A stretch of DNA of 64,000 nt from Microterricola gilva (GTDB lineage Bacteria > Actinomycetota > Actinomycetes > Actinomycetales > Microbacteriaceae): contig NZ_SHLC01000001.1 of NCBI RefSeq assembly GCF_004217495.1, positions 930,001 through 994,000 of the forward strand, in the 5' to 3' direction. Below the pieces are notes generated by a model. That model was not told where the DNA came from, searched no databases, and saw only the letters and a program-made list of their open reading frames with translations. This document shows, piece after piece, positions 15,623-24,293 of the stretch. Position numbers and translations under genes: made by a program. Every line of letters starts with the position of its first letter. Positions within the stretch are counted from its first letter, which is position 1.

Positions 15623-16822
15623 TCAGCGCGCGCCGAGCCCCGCGAGCTGGCCGGCCGCGCGCTCCAGCAGCTCGAACTTCTTGCAGTAGGCGAAGCGCAG
15701 CAGCGAGGAGTAGCCGGCCCGCCGTTCCTCGTGGACGAAGGCCGTGATCGGCACGGCGACGACGCCGGCGAGCTCCGGCAGGCGGCGGCAGAGCTCCGCG
15801 CCGTCGTCGAAGCCGAGTGGGGCGGCATCCGCGACCACGAAGTAGCCGCCGGCCGGTTGCGACACGGTGAAACCGGCCGCGACGAGCCCGGCCGAGAGCA
15901 CGTCGCGCTTGGCCGCGAGGGTGGCGGCGATGCCGGTGAAGAAAGCGTCGGGCAGGCCGAGACCGACGGCGATCGCGGGCTGGAACGGCGCGCCGTTCAC
16001 GTAGGTCAGGAACTGTTTGACGGCCAGGATCGCCGTGATGTTGGCCGCCGAGGCGCTCACCCAACCGATCTTCCACCCGGTCGTGTTGAACGTCTTGCCG
16101 CCGGAGCTGATGCTGATCGTGCGATCCAGCGCCCCCGGCAGCGTCGCGATGGGCACGTGCGGCGCCTCGAAGGTGAGGTGCTCGTAGACCTCATCCGTCA
16201 CGATCAGCGCGTCGTGCCGCTCGGCGAGTTCGACGATGAGTTCCAGCGTCGCGCGGGGGAGCACGGCACCGGTCGGGTTGTGCGGGGTGTTGACGAGGAT
16301 GACGCGGGTGCGATCGGTCACGGCGTCGCGCAGGCGGTCGAGGTCGGGCTGGAAGTCGGGTGCAAGCAGCGGAACGGTGACATGCGTGCCGCCGGCGAGC
16401 GCGATGGTCGCCCCATAGGAGTCGTAGAACGGCTCGAAGGTGACGACCTCGTCGCCCGCGCGCACGAAGGCGAGGATGACGGCAGCGATCGCCTCGGTCG
16501 CACCGGCTGTGACGAGCACCTCGCGCTGCGGGTCGAGTCGGATGCCGTAGAAGCGCTGCTGGTGCGCGGCGATCGCCTCGAGGAGCACCGGCATGCCGCG
16601 CCCCGGCGGGTACTGGTTCACGCCATCGCTGATCGCCCGGCGCGCGGCATCCAGTACTTCTGCAGGCCCGTCCTCGTCAGGGAAACCCTGACCGAGGTTG
16701 ATCGCGCCCGTGCGCTGGGCCAGCGCGCTCATCTCGGCGAAGATCGTCGCGGCAACGGTGCCATCGGCGGCGAGGAGGCCGGCACCGGCCGCTGCGCGCT
16801 GCCATGGAGCTGGTGCACTCAT
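15623..16822 (-). CDS. class I/II PLP-dependent aminotransferase
   Basis: A 399-residue fold-type I aminotransferase with INLGQGFPDEDGP at the N-terminus, NTPHNPTGAV, Asp210-Tyr213 (DEVYEHL) around the PLP ring and Schiff-base Lys243 (SSGGKTFNTTGWK). The motif set fits the kynurenine/methionine (YbdL/KAT-like) and DapC-like subgroup; specificity is open. ATG 16822 has an AGGAA element upstream. It is convergent with the carbon-nitrogen hydrolase and divergent from the HtrA protease. Confidence 0.88.
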   Translation of the reverse strand: MSAPAPWQRAAAGAGLLAADGTVAATIFAEMSALAQRTGAINLGQGFPDEDGPAEVLDAARRAISDGVNQYPPGRGMPVLLEAIAAHQQRFYGIRLDPQREVLVTAGATEAIAAVILAFVRAGDEVVTFEPFYDSYGATIALAGGTHVTVPLLAPDFQPDLDRLRDAVTDRTRVILVNTPHNPTGAVLPRATLELIVELAERHDALIVTDEVYEHLTFEAPHVPIATLPGALDRTISISSGGKTFNTTGWKIGWVSASAANITAILAVKQFLTYVNGAPFQPAIAVGLGLPDAFFTGIAATLAAKRDVLSAGLVAAGFTVSQPAGGYFVVADAAPLGFDDGAELCRRLPELAGVVAVPITAFVHEERRAGYSSLLRFAYCKKFELLERAAGQLAGLGAR

Positions 16823-17002
16823 CGGATTCCTGTCTGCTTGTCAGTCTCATCAGAGTACGCTGGCCAAAGGCGTGAGCGAGTGAATTTCACCGTCTCGAGG
16901 TGCTCGGAGAAGGCCCAACTGATCCCAAGGTAGCTCCCAGCTTTCCCATAAAGAACCCACAGCCACCCGGTGGATGCTTGAGCTTGCTTGGAAGGAGCAA
17001 CC

Positions 17003-18757
17003 ATGACCGACAACATCAACAAGGACTCAGTACAGCCAGAGCCGGCACGCTCCGTGCCTGTCGACGCTGAGGCCGTAGTGACCCCCGAAGCCATCACCCC
17101 CGACGCTCCCGTCGCCCTGACGGCAGCCGAGGCTCCCGTGACTCCCGCGGTGCAGACCCCGGTCGCCGACGTGCCGGCCGCCCCGGCTGAAGCAGCCGTC
17201 GCCGCCCCGGCCCCCGCAGCAGCCCCGGCGCCTGTCGCCCCGCCCGTGGCTCCCGCCGCAGCCGCTCCGGCGGTTCCGCAGCAGCCCTCGGCCGCCCCCT
17301 ATGGTGCAGCAGCGCCGAATGCCACCGTCTACGCGCCGAACACCCCGCCGCAGCCCTATGCGAGCCAGCAGGCTCCGACGGCGCAGCTGCCCTACGGGCA
17401 GCACCCCTCCCAGCAGCACCCCGCCCAGCCGTACGGCGCCCAGCACACCCAGCCAACGGTCCCGATCCCCGGAGCAGCCTTCGGCGTCGGTGGACCCGGC
17501 GGCCCCGGTGGCCCCGCCGCACCCGCCCAGCCTGCGGCATCCGCAGCGCCCAAGCGCAATGGCGTCGGCATGCTGGTCGCGGCCCTCGCGATCGGTGCAC
17601 TCGTCGGTGGCGGTTCGGCCGCCGGCGTGATGGCGATCGCCGGCGCGCAGAACCAGGGCACGCCGTCGTCGTCCGTGTCGTCGCCGCAGAACGTCGTGGT
17701 GAACAACACCGACTCCGTCACCGAGATCACGGCCGTCGCCGCCAAGGCGACCCCGAGCGTCGTGACGATCTCGGTCGCCGGTGAGACCGGTGCGGGAACG
17801 GGTTCAGGCGTCGTGCTGAGCGAGGACGGCTACGTCCTCACCAACACGCACGTCGTGACGTTGGACGGCGAGACCGGCCACCCGCAGATCCAGGTGACCA
17901 TGAGCGACGGAACGCTGTACGCGGCGAGCATCGTCGGCACAGACCCGATCTCCGATCTGGCCGTGATCAAGCTCGAGAACGCCAGCGGCCTGACCGCGCT
18001 GAAGTTCGCGGACTCCAGCAAGATCAACGTCGGCGACACCGCCATCGCCATCGGCGCACCGCTCGGCCTTTCCGGAACCGTCACCAACGGCATCGTCAGC
18101 GCGCTGAACCGCAGCATCACCGTGGCCTCGTCCGCCGTGCCGGAGACCCCGCAGGGTGACAGCACGACCCCGGATGGCGGCAGCGGCCAGGCCCCGTTCG
18201 ACTTCTGGAACAACCTGCCGGGCCAGCAGCAGCAGGCCCCGTCGGCCAACAGCGGAAGCATCTCGCTCGCGGTCGTGCAGACCGACGCCGCGATCAACCC
18301 CGGCAACTCCGGTGGCGCCCTGCTCAACTCTCAGGGCGAGCTGATCGGCATCAACGTTGCCATCGCAACGGCAGGCGACAGCAGCGCATCCGGCAGCATC
18401 GGTGTCGGCTTCGCCATCCCGTCGAACGTCGCCGAGCGCGTGTCCACCGAGCTGATCGAGAACGGCACGGCCACACACGGTCTGCTGGGCGCGACGGTCT
18501 CCCCGGCGGCGAGCGTCGAGGGCAGCACGACGGTCGGCGCCTACATCGCCGACGTCACGGCCGGCGGCCCCGCCGCATCGGCCGGACTGCAGAAGGGCGA
18601 TGTCATCACCCGCTTCAACGGTGTTCCGATCACCGACGCCAACGACCTCACCGCCCAGGTGCGCACCGTGAAGGGCGGCGGAGACGCCTCGCTCACGTAC
18701 GTGCGTGACGGCAAGAGCTACGACGTCGACGTCACCCTCGGAACGCTGGGTAGCTAG
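17003..18757 (+). CDS. HtrA/DegP-like membrane-anchored serine protease
   Basis: A 584-residue protein: a long Ala/Pro-rich cytosolic region (1-185), one helix (about 190-212), a trypsin-like domain with His283 (LTNTHVV), Asp318 (ISDLAVIKL) and Ser436 (NPGNSGGALL), and a C-terminal PDZ domain (GGPAASAGLQKGDVI). A Gln/Ser-rich insertion (about 375-420) sits before the serine motif. It should cut misfolded or regulatory proteins outside the membrane. ATG 17003 has GGAAGGAG upstream and is preferred over the in-frame TTG at 16988. A strong hairpin follows. Confidence 0.92.
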   Translation: MTDNINKDSVQPEPARSVPVDAEAVVTPEAITPDAPVALTAAEAPVTPAVQTPVADVPAAPAEAAVAAPAPAAAPAPVAPPVAPAAAAPAVPQQPSAAPYGAAAPNATVYAPNTPPQPYASQQAPTAQLPYGQHPSQQHPAQPYGAQHTQPTVPIPGAAFGVGGPGGPGGPAAPAQPAASAAPKRNGVGMLVAALAIGALVGGGSAAGVMAIAGAQNQGTPSSSVSSPQNVVVNNTDSVTEITAVAAKATPSVVTISVAGETGAGTGSGVVLSEDGYVLTNTHVVTLDGETGHPQIQVTMSDGTLYAASIVGTDPISDLAVIKLENASGLTALKFADSSKINVGDTAIAIGAPLGLSGTVTNGIVSALNRSITVASSAVPETPQGDSTTPDGGSGQAPFDFWNNLPGQQQQAPSANSGSISLAVVQTDAAINPGNSGGALLNSQGELIGINVAIATAGDSSASGSIGVGFAIPSNVAERVSTELIENGTATHGLLGATVSPAASVEGSTTVGAYIADVTAGGPAASAGLQKGDVITRFNGVPITDANDLTAQVRTVKGGGDASLTYVRDGKSYDVDVTLGTLGS

Positions 18758-18783
18758 TTCGAGGAGAATGCGCCTCCTTCCTG

Positions 18784-18817
18784 CATCGCCGTCCCGCCTT
18801 CTGGCGGGGCGGCGATG
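18784..18817 (+). terminator. terminator after htrA-like gene
   Basis: A 15-bp stem (18784-18798 with 18803-18817, one G-T pair) with a TTCT loop, 26 bp after the protease stop. Confidence 0.75.
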
Positions 18818-18871
18818 TCGCGTTCTGGGCGCCTGATAAGCTCTCAAGTCCAGTTCGTTTGAGTGGAAGAG

Positions 18872-19927
18872 ATGGTCGACACGGTGTCGAATGACGCAGT
18901 CGCTGCGCTTCCTGGTGTTTCGTATGTCATGCCGGTGCTCAACGAAGTGACCCATGTGCGAGCCGCAGTCGACAGCCTGCTCGACCAGGACTACGAGGGT
19001 CCGTTCGAGGTCGCGCTGGCCCTTGGCCCGAGCATCGACGGCACGACGGAGCTCGTCGAGGACATGGCCAGGGTCGACCCGCGCATCCGCGTCATCCCGA
19101 ACGAGGTCGGATCGACGCCATCCGGCCTGAACGTCGCGATCCGCGCCTCCCAGTACCCCATCATCATCCGCGTCGACGCGCACTCCGTGCTGCCCCGTGA
19201 CTACGCCCGCATCGCCGTCGAGACGCTCCTGCGCACCGGAGCCGCCAATGTCGGCGGCATAATGGACGCGAAGGGAGAGAGGCCGTTCCAGCGGGCGGTC
19301 GCCCGCGCGTACGGCTCCCGCGTCGGACTCGGCGGTTCCTCGTTCCACGTCGGCGGCGAGGAGGGCCCGGCGGAGACCGTGTACCTCGGCTGCTTCCGCC
19401 GCGAGGCCATCGAGGCCGTAGGCCTCTTCGACGAGGGCATCAAGCGCGGGCAGGACTGGGAACTCAACCGCCGCCTCCGCAAGGCCGGTGGCGTTGTCTG
19501 GTTCACGCCGAAACTCACCGTCATTTACCGGCCGCGACCGAGCGTCAAACGACTGGTGAAGCAGATGCTCTCGACCGGGCTGTGGCGCGGCGAGCTGGCC
19601 CGCCGCTTTCCGGAGAGCAACGGCATCCGGTACTTCATCCCGCCGGTGATGGTGCTCGGCGTCGCCATCGGACTGCTCATGGGCGTCGGCGGCCTCATCC
19701 AGAGCCTGCTCGGTGCCACGCCGTGGCTGCTCGTCGGTCTGCTCGCACCGGCGGTCTACGCCGCCTTCGTCATTGTGGCGACGCTCGCCAGCCTCACGGC
19801 GCTCGGATTACGCAGCGCGCTGTGGTTTCTCCTAGTGTTGCCGTGCATCCACTTTTCGTGGGGCATCGGATTCGTGCTGGGCTATCTCAAGCTCACGAGC
19901 AACATCACGGCACACAACGGAAGGTAA
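18872..19927 (+). CDS. family 2 glycosyltransferase with C-terminal membrane helices
   Basis: A 351-residue GT-A enzyme: VSYVMPVLNE opening, IIRVDAHSVLP metal-binding DxD-like motif, and RGQDWELNRRLRKAG acceptor loop, which resembles ED/QDW-type family 2 enzymes. Two or three C-terminal helices (from about 255) anchor it to the membrane. It probably adds a sugar to a lipid-linked surface polymer. Starts at 18872 (ATG) or 18863 (GTG) are both possible. It is the first gene of a run with the CDP-alcohol transferase 2 bp downstream. Confidence 0.88.
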   Translation: MVDTVSNDAVAALPGVSYVMPVLNEVTHVRAAVDSLLDQDYEGPFEVALALGPSIDGTTELVEDMARVDPRIRVIPNEVGSTPSGLNVAIRASQYPIIIRVDAHSVLPRDYARIAVETLLRTGAANVGGIMDAKGERPFQRAVARAYGSRVGLGGSSFHVGGEEGPAETVYLGCFRREAIEAVGLFDEGIKRGQDWELNRRLRKAGGVVWFTPKLTVIYRPRPSVKRLVKQMLSTGLWRGELARRFPESNGIRYFIPPVMVLGVAIGLLMGVGGLIQSLLGATPWLLVGLLAPAVYAAFVIVATLASLTALGLRSALWFLLVLPCIHFSWGIGFVLGYLKLTSNITAHNGR

Positions 19928-19929
19928 CC

Positions 19930-20742
19930 ATGGGGCAGGCAACACCCAGGCAGGAGCGCCCCTCGTCGATCGCCGAGCTGCGTGCCGTCGCCCAGCCGCC
20001 GGAGGTGCGCTCCCGGCGCAACGCCGAACACTGGACGGCGTCGCTCTACCTGCGTGACCTCTCGCCGTACCTGACCTGGATGCTGCTGAAGACGCGCATC
20101 TCGGCGAACGGCGTGACCGGGTTGATGATCCTCGTCGGCTGGTCGACGGCCGCCGCCCTGCTGATCCCCGGCATCTGGGGTGCGGCACTCGCGCTGCTGC
20201 TCGGTCAGCTGCAGATGCTCGTGGACTGCAGCGACGGCGAGGTCGCCCGTTGGCGGCGCACCTCATCGCCGGCCGGGGTGTTCCTCGACAAGGTCGGGCA
20301 CTACTCGACCGAGGCGCTGATCCCGCTCGCGCTCGGCATCCGTGCCGCCGCCTACCCCTTCGAGGCTCCGGCCGACTTCCTCTGGACGACCCTGGCCGGC
20401 CTGCTCGCCCTGTTCATCGTGCTCAATAAGGCGCTTAACGACATGGTGCACGTCGCCCGCGCCAACGCCGGCCTGCCGAAACTCGCAGACACCCACGGCG
20501 AATCGGCCCCGCGCGGCGGACTGATCGCCGCCCTGCGCAAGGTGGCACGCTTCGTGCCGTTCCACCGGCTCTACCACTCCGTCGAGCTGACCATGCTGAT
20601 CTTCGCCGCGGCGCTCATCGGTCTCTTCACCGGCCAGCCGGAGACCGACCGCGTGCTGCTCATCGTCCTCGTGCCGCTCTCGCTGCTGGCGCTCGTCGGG
20701 CACTTCCTCGCGATCATGGCATCCAAGCGTGTTCGATCCTGA
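19930..20742 (+). CDS. CDP-alcohol phosphotransferase family membrane protein
   Basis: A 270-residue membrane enzyme that should transfer a phospho-alcohol from a CDP-alcohol to an acceptor. The motif D-x2-D-G-x2-A-R-x8-G-x3-D-x3-D is present as Asp99, Asp102, Gly103, Ala106, Arg107, Gly116, Asp120, but the final Asp, normally the catalytic base, is His124 (FLDKVGHYS). There are five or six helices. It lies between two glycosyltransferases, 2 bp after the first and overlapping the second by 14 bp, so it probably works on the same polymer rather than on bulk phospholipid. Substrate is unknown. Confidence 0.85.
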   Translation: MGQATPRQERPSSIAELRAVAQPPEVRSRRNAEHWTASLYLRDLSPYLTWMLLKTRISANGVTGLMILVGWSTAAALLIPGIWGAALALLLGQLQMLVDCSDGEVARWRRTSSPAGVFLDKVGHYSTEALIPLALGIRAAAYPFEAPADFLWTTLAGLLALFIVLNKALNDMVHVARANAGLPKLADTHGESAPRGGLIAALRKVARFVPFHRLYHSVELTMLIFAAALIGLFTGQPETDRVLLIVLVPLSLLALVGHFLAIMASKRVRS

Positions 20743-21673
20743 TTCTCCGCTGATTGAGCCTGCCTCTCCGCTGATTGAGCCGGCCTCTCCGCTGATTGAG
20801 CCTGTCGAAATCCCGACGGTCGGTGTCGTCGTGCTCACGCAGGGCACGCGGCCGGACGATCTCGAGCGGGGCCTGCTGAGCATCCTGGCCCAGCAGGGCG
20901 TGGCGCTCGACGTCGTCTGCGTCGGCAACGGCTGGCAGCCGACCGGGCTGCCCGCCGCCGTCAAGACGCTCGGCCTGCCAGAGAACCTCGGCATCCCGGC
21001 CGGCCGCAATCGCGGCGTCGGACAGGTCAGCGGCGAGTACATCTTCTTCCTCGATGATGACGCCAGCATCCCGGATCCCGGCTTCCTCTCCGCCGCGATC
21101 GGACAGCTCCGCGCCGACCCCACGATCGGCCTGATCCAGCCGCAGGTCGTCGACCCAAGCGGCACAACGTCGCCACGGCGCTGGATCCCGCGCATCCGCA
21201 AGGGGGAGGCCGGGCACGCCAGCAACGTCTTCTCAGTCTGGGAGGGGGCCGTGCTCCTGCCGCGCGCCGTCTTCGATGCGACGGGCGGCTGGGCCGAACC
21301 GTTCTTCTACGCCCATGAGGGCATCGAGCTGGCCTGGCGTGTCTGGAACACCGGCAAGCGGGCCTGGTACGCCGGTGACCTCGTGGCCAACCACCCCGTC
21401 ATCCAGCCGACCAGACACAGTTACTACTACCGGCTCAACGCCCGCAACCGCGTCTGGTTGGCGAGGCGCAACCTGCCTGCACCGTTCGTGCCGCTCTACG
21501 TCGGCAGCTGGACGGCGATCCAACTGCTGCGCTGGTGGCGGCATCCTGCCGCACTCTCGGCCTGGTTCGGCGGCTGGCGTGAGGGGTGGCGTTCCGACCC
21601 GGGGGAGCGGAAGCCGATGTCGTGGCGGACCGTGTGGCGCATGACACGCGCGGGGCGTCCACCGATCGTCTAA
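20729..21673 (+). CDS. family 2 glycosyltransferase
   Basis: A 314-residue GT-A enzyme (TVGVVVLTQG, IPAGRNRGV, FFLDDDASIPD metal site, FFYAHEGIELAWR acceptor loop). It lacks clear membrane helices. The GTG start at 20729 overlaps the CDP-alcohol transferase by 14 bp. The N-terminus has three in-frame copies of SPLIEPA before the catalytic domain starts at about residue 29; they come from a 21-bp tandem DNA repeat and look like an insertion that kept the frame. It probably acts in the same surface-polymer pathway. Confidence 0.87.
   Translation: MFDPDSPLIEPASPLIEPASPLIEPVEIPTVGVVVLTQGTRPDDLERGLLSILAQQGVALDVVCVGNGWQPTGLPAAVKTLGLPENLGIPAGRNRGVGQVSGEYIFFLDDDASIPDPGFLSAAIGQLRADPTIGLIQPQVVDPSGTTSPRRWIPRIRKGEAGHASNVFSVWEGAVLLPRAVFDATGGWAEPFFYAHEGIELAWRVWNTGKRAWYAGDLVANHPVIQPTRHSYYYRLNARNRVWLARRNLPAPFVPLYVGSWTAIQLLRWWRHPAALSAWFGGWREGWRSDPGERKPMSWRTVWRMTRAGRPPIV
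20744..20811 (+). repeat. 21-bp tandem repeat, three copies, inside the glycosyltransferase N-terminus
   Basis: The 17-nt core TCTCCGCTGATTGAGCC occurs at 20744-20760, 20765-20781 and 20786-20802, period 21 bp. The last copy runs into TGTCGAAAT, giving TGAGCCTGTCGAAA, which resembles a short dispersed repeat I recall from many Microbacteriaceae and other actinobacterial genomes. Confidence 0.85.
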
Positions 21674-21735
21674 CGATTCGGTCAGCGCCACCCGTTCTGG
21701 GGTGTCGACTGCGTGCCGCTCTGTACTCTTGACAA

Positions 21736-23034
21736 GTGGGTATTCAGAAAGACGCGCGCAACGCGATCAAACTCGTCAAGGGCGTCTTGGCGTCACGCAA
21801 GGCACAGCGGCTGCTGCGCGAGAAGCTGGCCGAGCAGGGCCCGCTCGAGCCGCACAAGTACAAGGTGGCCGTGTACTTTGCCGACGGCAAGGTCAACATG
21901 TACCAGATGCGGCAGTGGTACAAGCCGCTGGCGAAGCTCGCAGAGACGTGGCCGGTTGTCGTGCTCAGCCGGGCATCCGGCGCCGCCATCACCATGCTCG
22001 ACGAATCCCCGCTGCCCGTCGCCTACGTACGCAAGGTCGTCGACCTGGAGCGGGTGATCCACGAGCAGGACCTGCGCGTGATCTTCTACGTGAACCAGAA
22101 TGCCAAGAACTTCCAGATGATGCGCTACGGGCGCCGCTGGCACGTTTTCATCAACCACGGTGAGAGCGACAAGATGTACATGACGACCAACCAGTTCAAG
22201 GCGTACGACTACTCTCTGATCGCGGGGGATGCCGCACGTGCCCGCCTCGGCAAGGTGCTCTGGGACTACGACTTCGACAAGCGCGCGCTGCCGATCGGCC
22301 GCCCCCAGGCCGACCATTACCTCGACGGCGCGCCGCTGCCGTACGTGCAGGACGAGCGCGAGGTCGTGCTCTACGCGCCCACCTGGGAGGGTGACCGTGG
22401 GGGTGCGGCGTACGGCTCCATCGCCACCCACGGCGTCGCGCTCGTGCGCGGCCTGCTCGCGAGCCCCAGGCACCGACTGATCTACCGCCCGCACCCGCGC
22501 TCCGGCGTGCTGGACCCCGCGTACGCCGCGGCCAACCGCGAGATCGTCCGCGCGATCGAGGCAGCGAACGCCGCCGATCCGGCGGCGCAGCACGTCTACG
22601 ACACCGGCTCGCAGCTCGGCTGGCAGCTGGTCGCCGCGGATGTCGCAATCGTCGACATCTCCGCCATGGTCTACGACCGTCTGGCCGCGGGCAAGCCCCT
22701 GCTCATCACCCGCCCCGCGAACCCAGCCGCGGAGATCGACACGAGCGGCTACCTCTCCGACTGCGAGTGGCTGACCGCGGATGACGCGGCCGGCATCGTC
22801 GCGATCGTCGACGAACTCAGCCACGGCGATGCCGCGCAGCAGCGCCTCAAGCGCTGGGTCGAGTACTACTTCGGCGACACGACGCCCGGCGCCGCCACAC
22901 GTCGCTTCCATGGCGCCGTGCAACACCTGATGACCGAGTGGGACAAGAACGCCGCCCTGCACGCCGCCGATGGCGAGATCGACGATCACGACGTCAAGGG
23001 TGACCTCGACGACGCCGACGAGATCGACGTCTAG
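21736..23034 (+). CDS. CDP-glycerol glycerophosphotransferase-like protein
   Basis: A 432-residue protein resembling the TagB/TagF catalytic domain of teichoic-acid polymerases (VLYAPTWEGDRGG, then IYRPHPRSG, and DVAIVDISAMVYDRLAAGKPLLIT, matching the 'YRPHP...D.SS...FD' pattern). It lacks the long N-terminal region of full TagF. It probably links alcohol-phosphate units in a surface polymer at the inner membrane face. The C-terminal 25 residues are strongly acidic. The GTG start follows TACTCT (21724-21729) by 6 nt, so the mRNA may be leaderless. Confidence 0.8.
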   Translation: MGIQKDARNAIKLVKGVLASRKAQRLLREKLAEQGPLEPHKYKVAVYFADGKVNMYQMRQWYKPLAKLAETWPVVVLSRASGAAITMLDESPLPVAYVRKVVDLERVIHEQDLRVIFYVNQNAKNFQMMRYGRRWHVFINHGESDKMYMTTNQFKAYDYSLIAGDAARARLGKVLWDYDFDKRALPIGRPQADHYLDGAPLPYVQDEREVVLYAPTWEGDRGGAAYGSIATHGVALVRGLLASPRHRLIYRPHPRSGVLDPAYAAANREIVRAIEAANAADPAAQHVYDTGSQLGWQLVAADVAIVDISAMVYDRLAAGKPLLITRPANPAAEIDTSGYLSDCEWLTADDAAGIVAIVDELSHGDAAQQRLKRWVEYYFGDTTPGAATRRFHGAVQHLMTEWDKNAALHAADGEIDDHDVKGDLDDADEIDV

Positions 23035-23078
23035 CCGGCATCCTCGCCGTCCGGCCGGCGCCGGCCATCACTCCCGGC

Positions 23079-23139
23079 GCCGAGAGTGCAGAAAATGCGC
23101 GGGATCCGTCGTCTGCAGCGCAGAAAGTGCACTCTCGGC
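23079..23139. repeat. two-level palindrome between convergent genes (likely bidirectional terminator)
   Basis: An outer 12-bp stem (23079-23090 with 23128-23139), a symmetric 5x5 internal loop GAAAA/GAAAG, an inner 5-bp stem (23096-23100 with 23118-23122) and a 17-nt loop. It lies in the 165-bp gap between the convergent genes ending at 23034 and 23200. There is no T tract. Confidence 0.7.
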
Positions 23140-23199
23140 AACTGGTCGGCGCTGCTCGGCCGCTGTTCGGCCACGGCGCGGCCGGGCGCGCGGGCCGCG

Positions 23200-24174
23200 C
23201 TACGGTGTGCGCTGATCCGTGGTGTCTGCCGACTCGGACGGCGCGCCGGCATCCGCGGGGCTCGATGTGCCCTTGCCGCGGGGGAGCGCCTTGCGCACCG
23301 CACCTCCGACTCCGCCCGCTGCGCCCTTGACGACGCCGCCGACGCTCGTCGCAGCCCCGAGCATCGCCCCGCCGACGCTGGTGCCGACGCGCGTGCTGCC
23401 GCGCATGGCTCGTGCTCGCAGCGACACCGTCCGCACGCGCGGCTCGAGTTCTGGCGGCATGATCAGCGGGGCGGCGCCGAAGCCGAGGCGCGCATTGCGC
23501 AACACGCGTTTGCCGAGCATGTTGTTGCCGATGCCGCCGATGGCCGCTCCGACGCCGAACGGCAACGCCTTGCCGACGACGCTCGCTCCACCGCGCACAG
23601 CGAACTGCCGGATGAACGCCGTCTTCAGGCGGTCGAGGAGCGGGCCCATGACGACCTGCGGAATCGCGCTGGTCACCATCTCGCCCCAGTACATGTTGCG
23701 CGTGAATGTGCCGCCCGTGAACTGACCGGCGAGGTTGCGCACGAGGTCGGTGCCCGCCCGGCCGAGCATCAACGTCATCACCAGGGCACGCGCCCGGTCG
23801 GGGTCCTCGACGGCGATGCCGTGCACCTCGGCGACCGATTGTGCGAAGAGCGCCGTGGCCTCGAGGAAACCGGCCGTCTCCACGCTGGAGAGAGCGAGCG
23901 TCACGCCGGTTCCGATGGCCGGTATGACCGCGGTGGCACCGACCGCTGCACCGCCGGTGGTGACGGCGGCGAGGTAGCGCAGCTCGAGGATGCGCACGAG
24001 CTGCTGCGGCGTCGCATCCGGATTCCTGCGCCGAATGCTGCGGATGTGGGCGAGGACGACGGGGCGTTGAATCGCCAGCACTCGGTCGATGCCGCGCACG
24101 AGTCCGCTCGGCAGCTCTCCGCCCTGCGGGGTGCCGCCGGTCGGCGAGATGATCGGTTTTGCTTTTCGAGCCAC
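23200..24174 (-). CDS. membrane-associated protein of unknown function
   Basis: A 324-residue protein with a basic N-terminus (ARKAKPII), helices around VTTGGAAVGATAVIPAIGTG and a second glycine-rich hydrophobic stretch (VVGKALPFGVGAAIGG), then a Gly/Ala-rich, Ser/Asp-ended tail. Similar proteins occur in Microbacteriaceae without a known role; some resemblance to EcsC-type membrane proteins was considered but is weak. I chose GTG 24174 because a TATGAT -10-like box (24181-24186) lies 6 nt upstream, the window's recurrent leaderless pattern; the ATG at 24219 would precede that promoter. Confidence 0.7.
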   Translation of the reverse strand: MARKAKPIISPTGGTPQGGELPSGLVRGIDRVLAIQRPVVLAHIRSIRRRNPDATPQQLVRILELRYLAAVTTGGAAVGATAVIPAIGTGVTLALSSVETAGFLEATALFAQSVAEVHGIAVEDPDRARALVMTLMLGRAGTDLVRNLAGQFTGGTFTRNMYWGEMVTSAIPQVVMGPLLDRLKTAFIRQFAVRGGASVVGKALPFGVGAAIGGIGNNMLGKRVLRNARLGFGAAPLIMPPELEPRVRTVSLRARAMRGSTRVGTSVGGAMLGAATSVGGVVKGAAGGVGGAVRKALPRGKGTSSPADAGAPSESADTTDQRTP

Positions 24175-24293
24175 GAGGCGATCATATGGGCAGCCGCTGT
24201 GCGTCTGGCTGAGCTTCACGGCACAGCGTCACCGGCGACGCTGCCAGGCGACCGGCCCGGCGGTGCGGTCCGGTGAGCCGCTAGCCTTGACGC

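Noticed and set aside
17804-19348. Minus-strand 514-residue open frame over the protease and glycosyltransferase
   Set aside because: Antisense of two genes with clear families; no motifs of its own.
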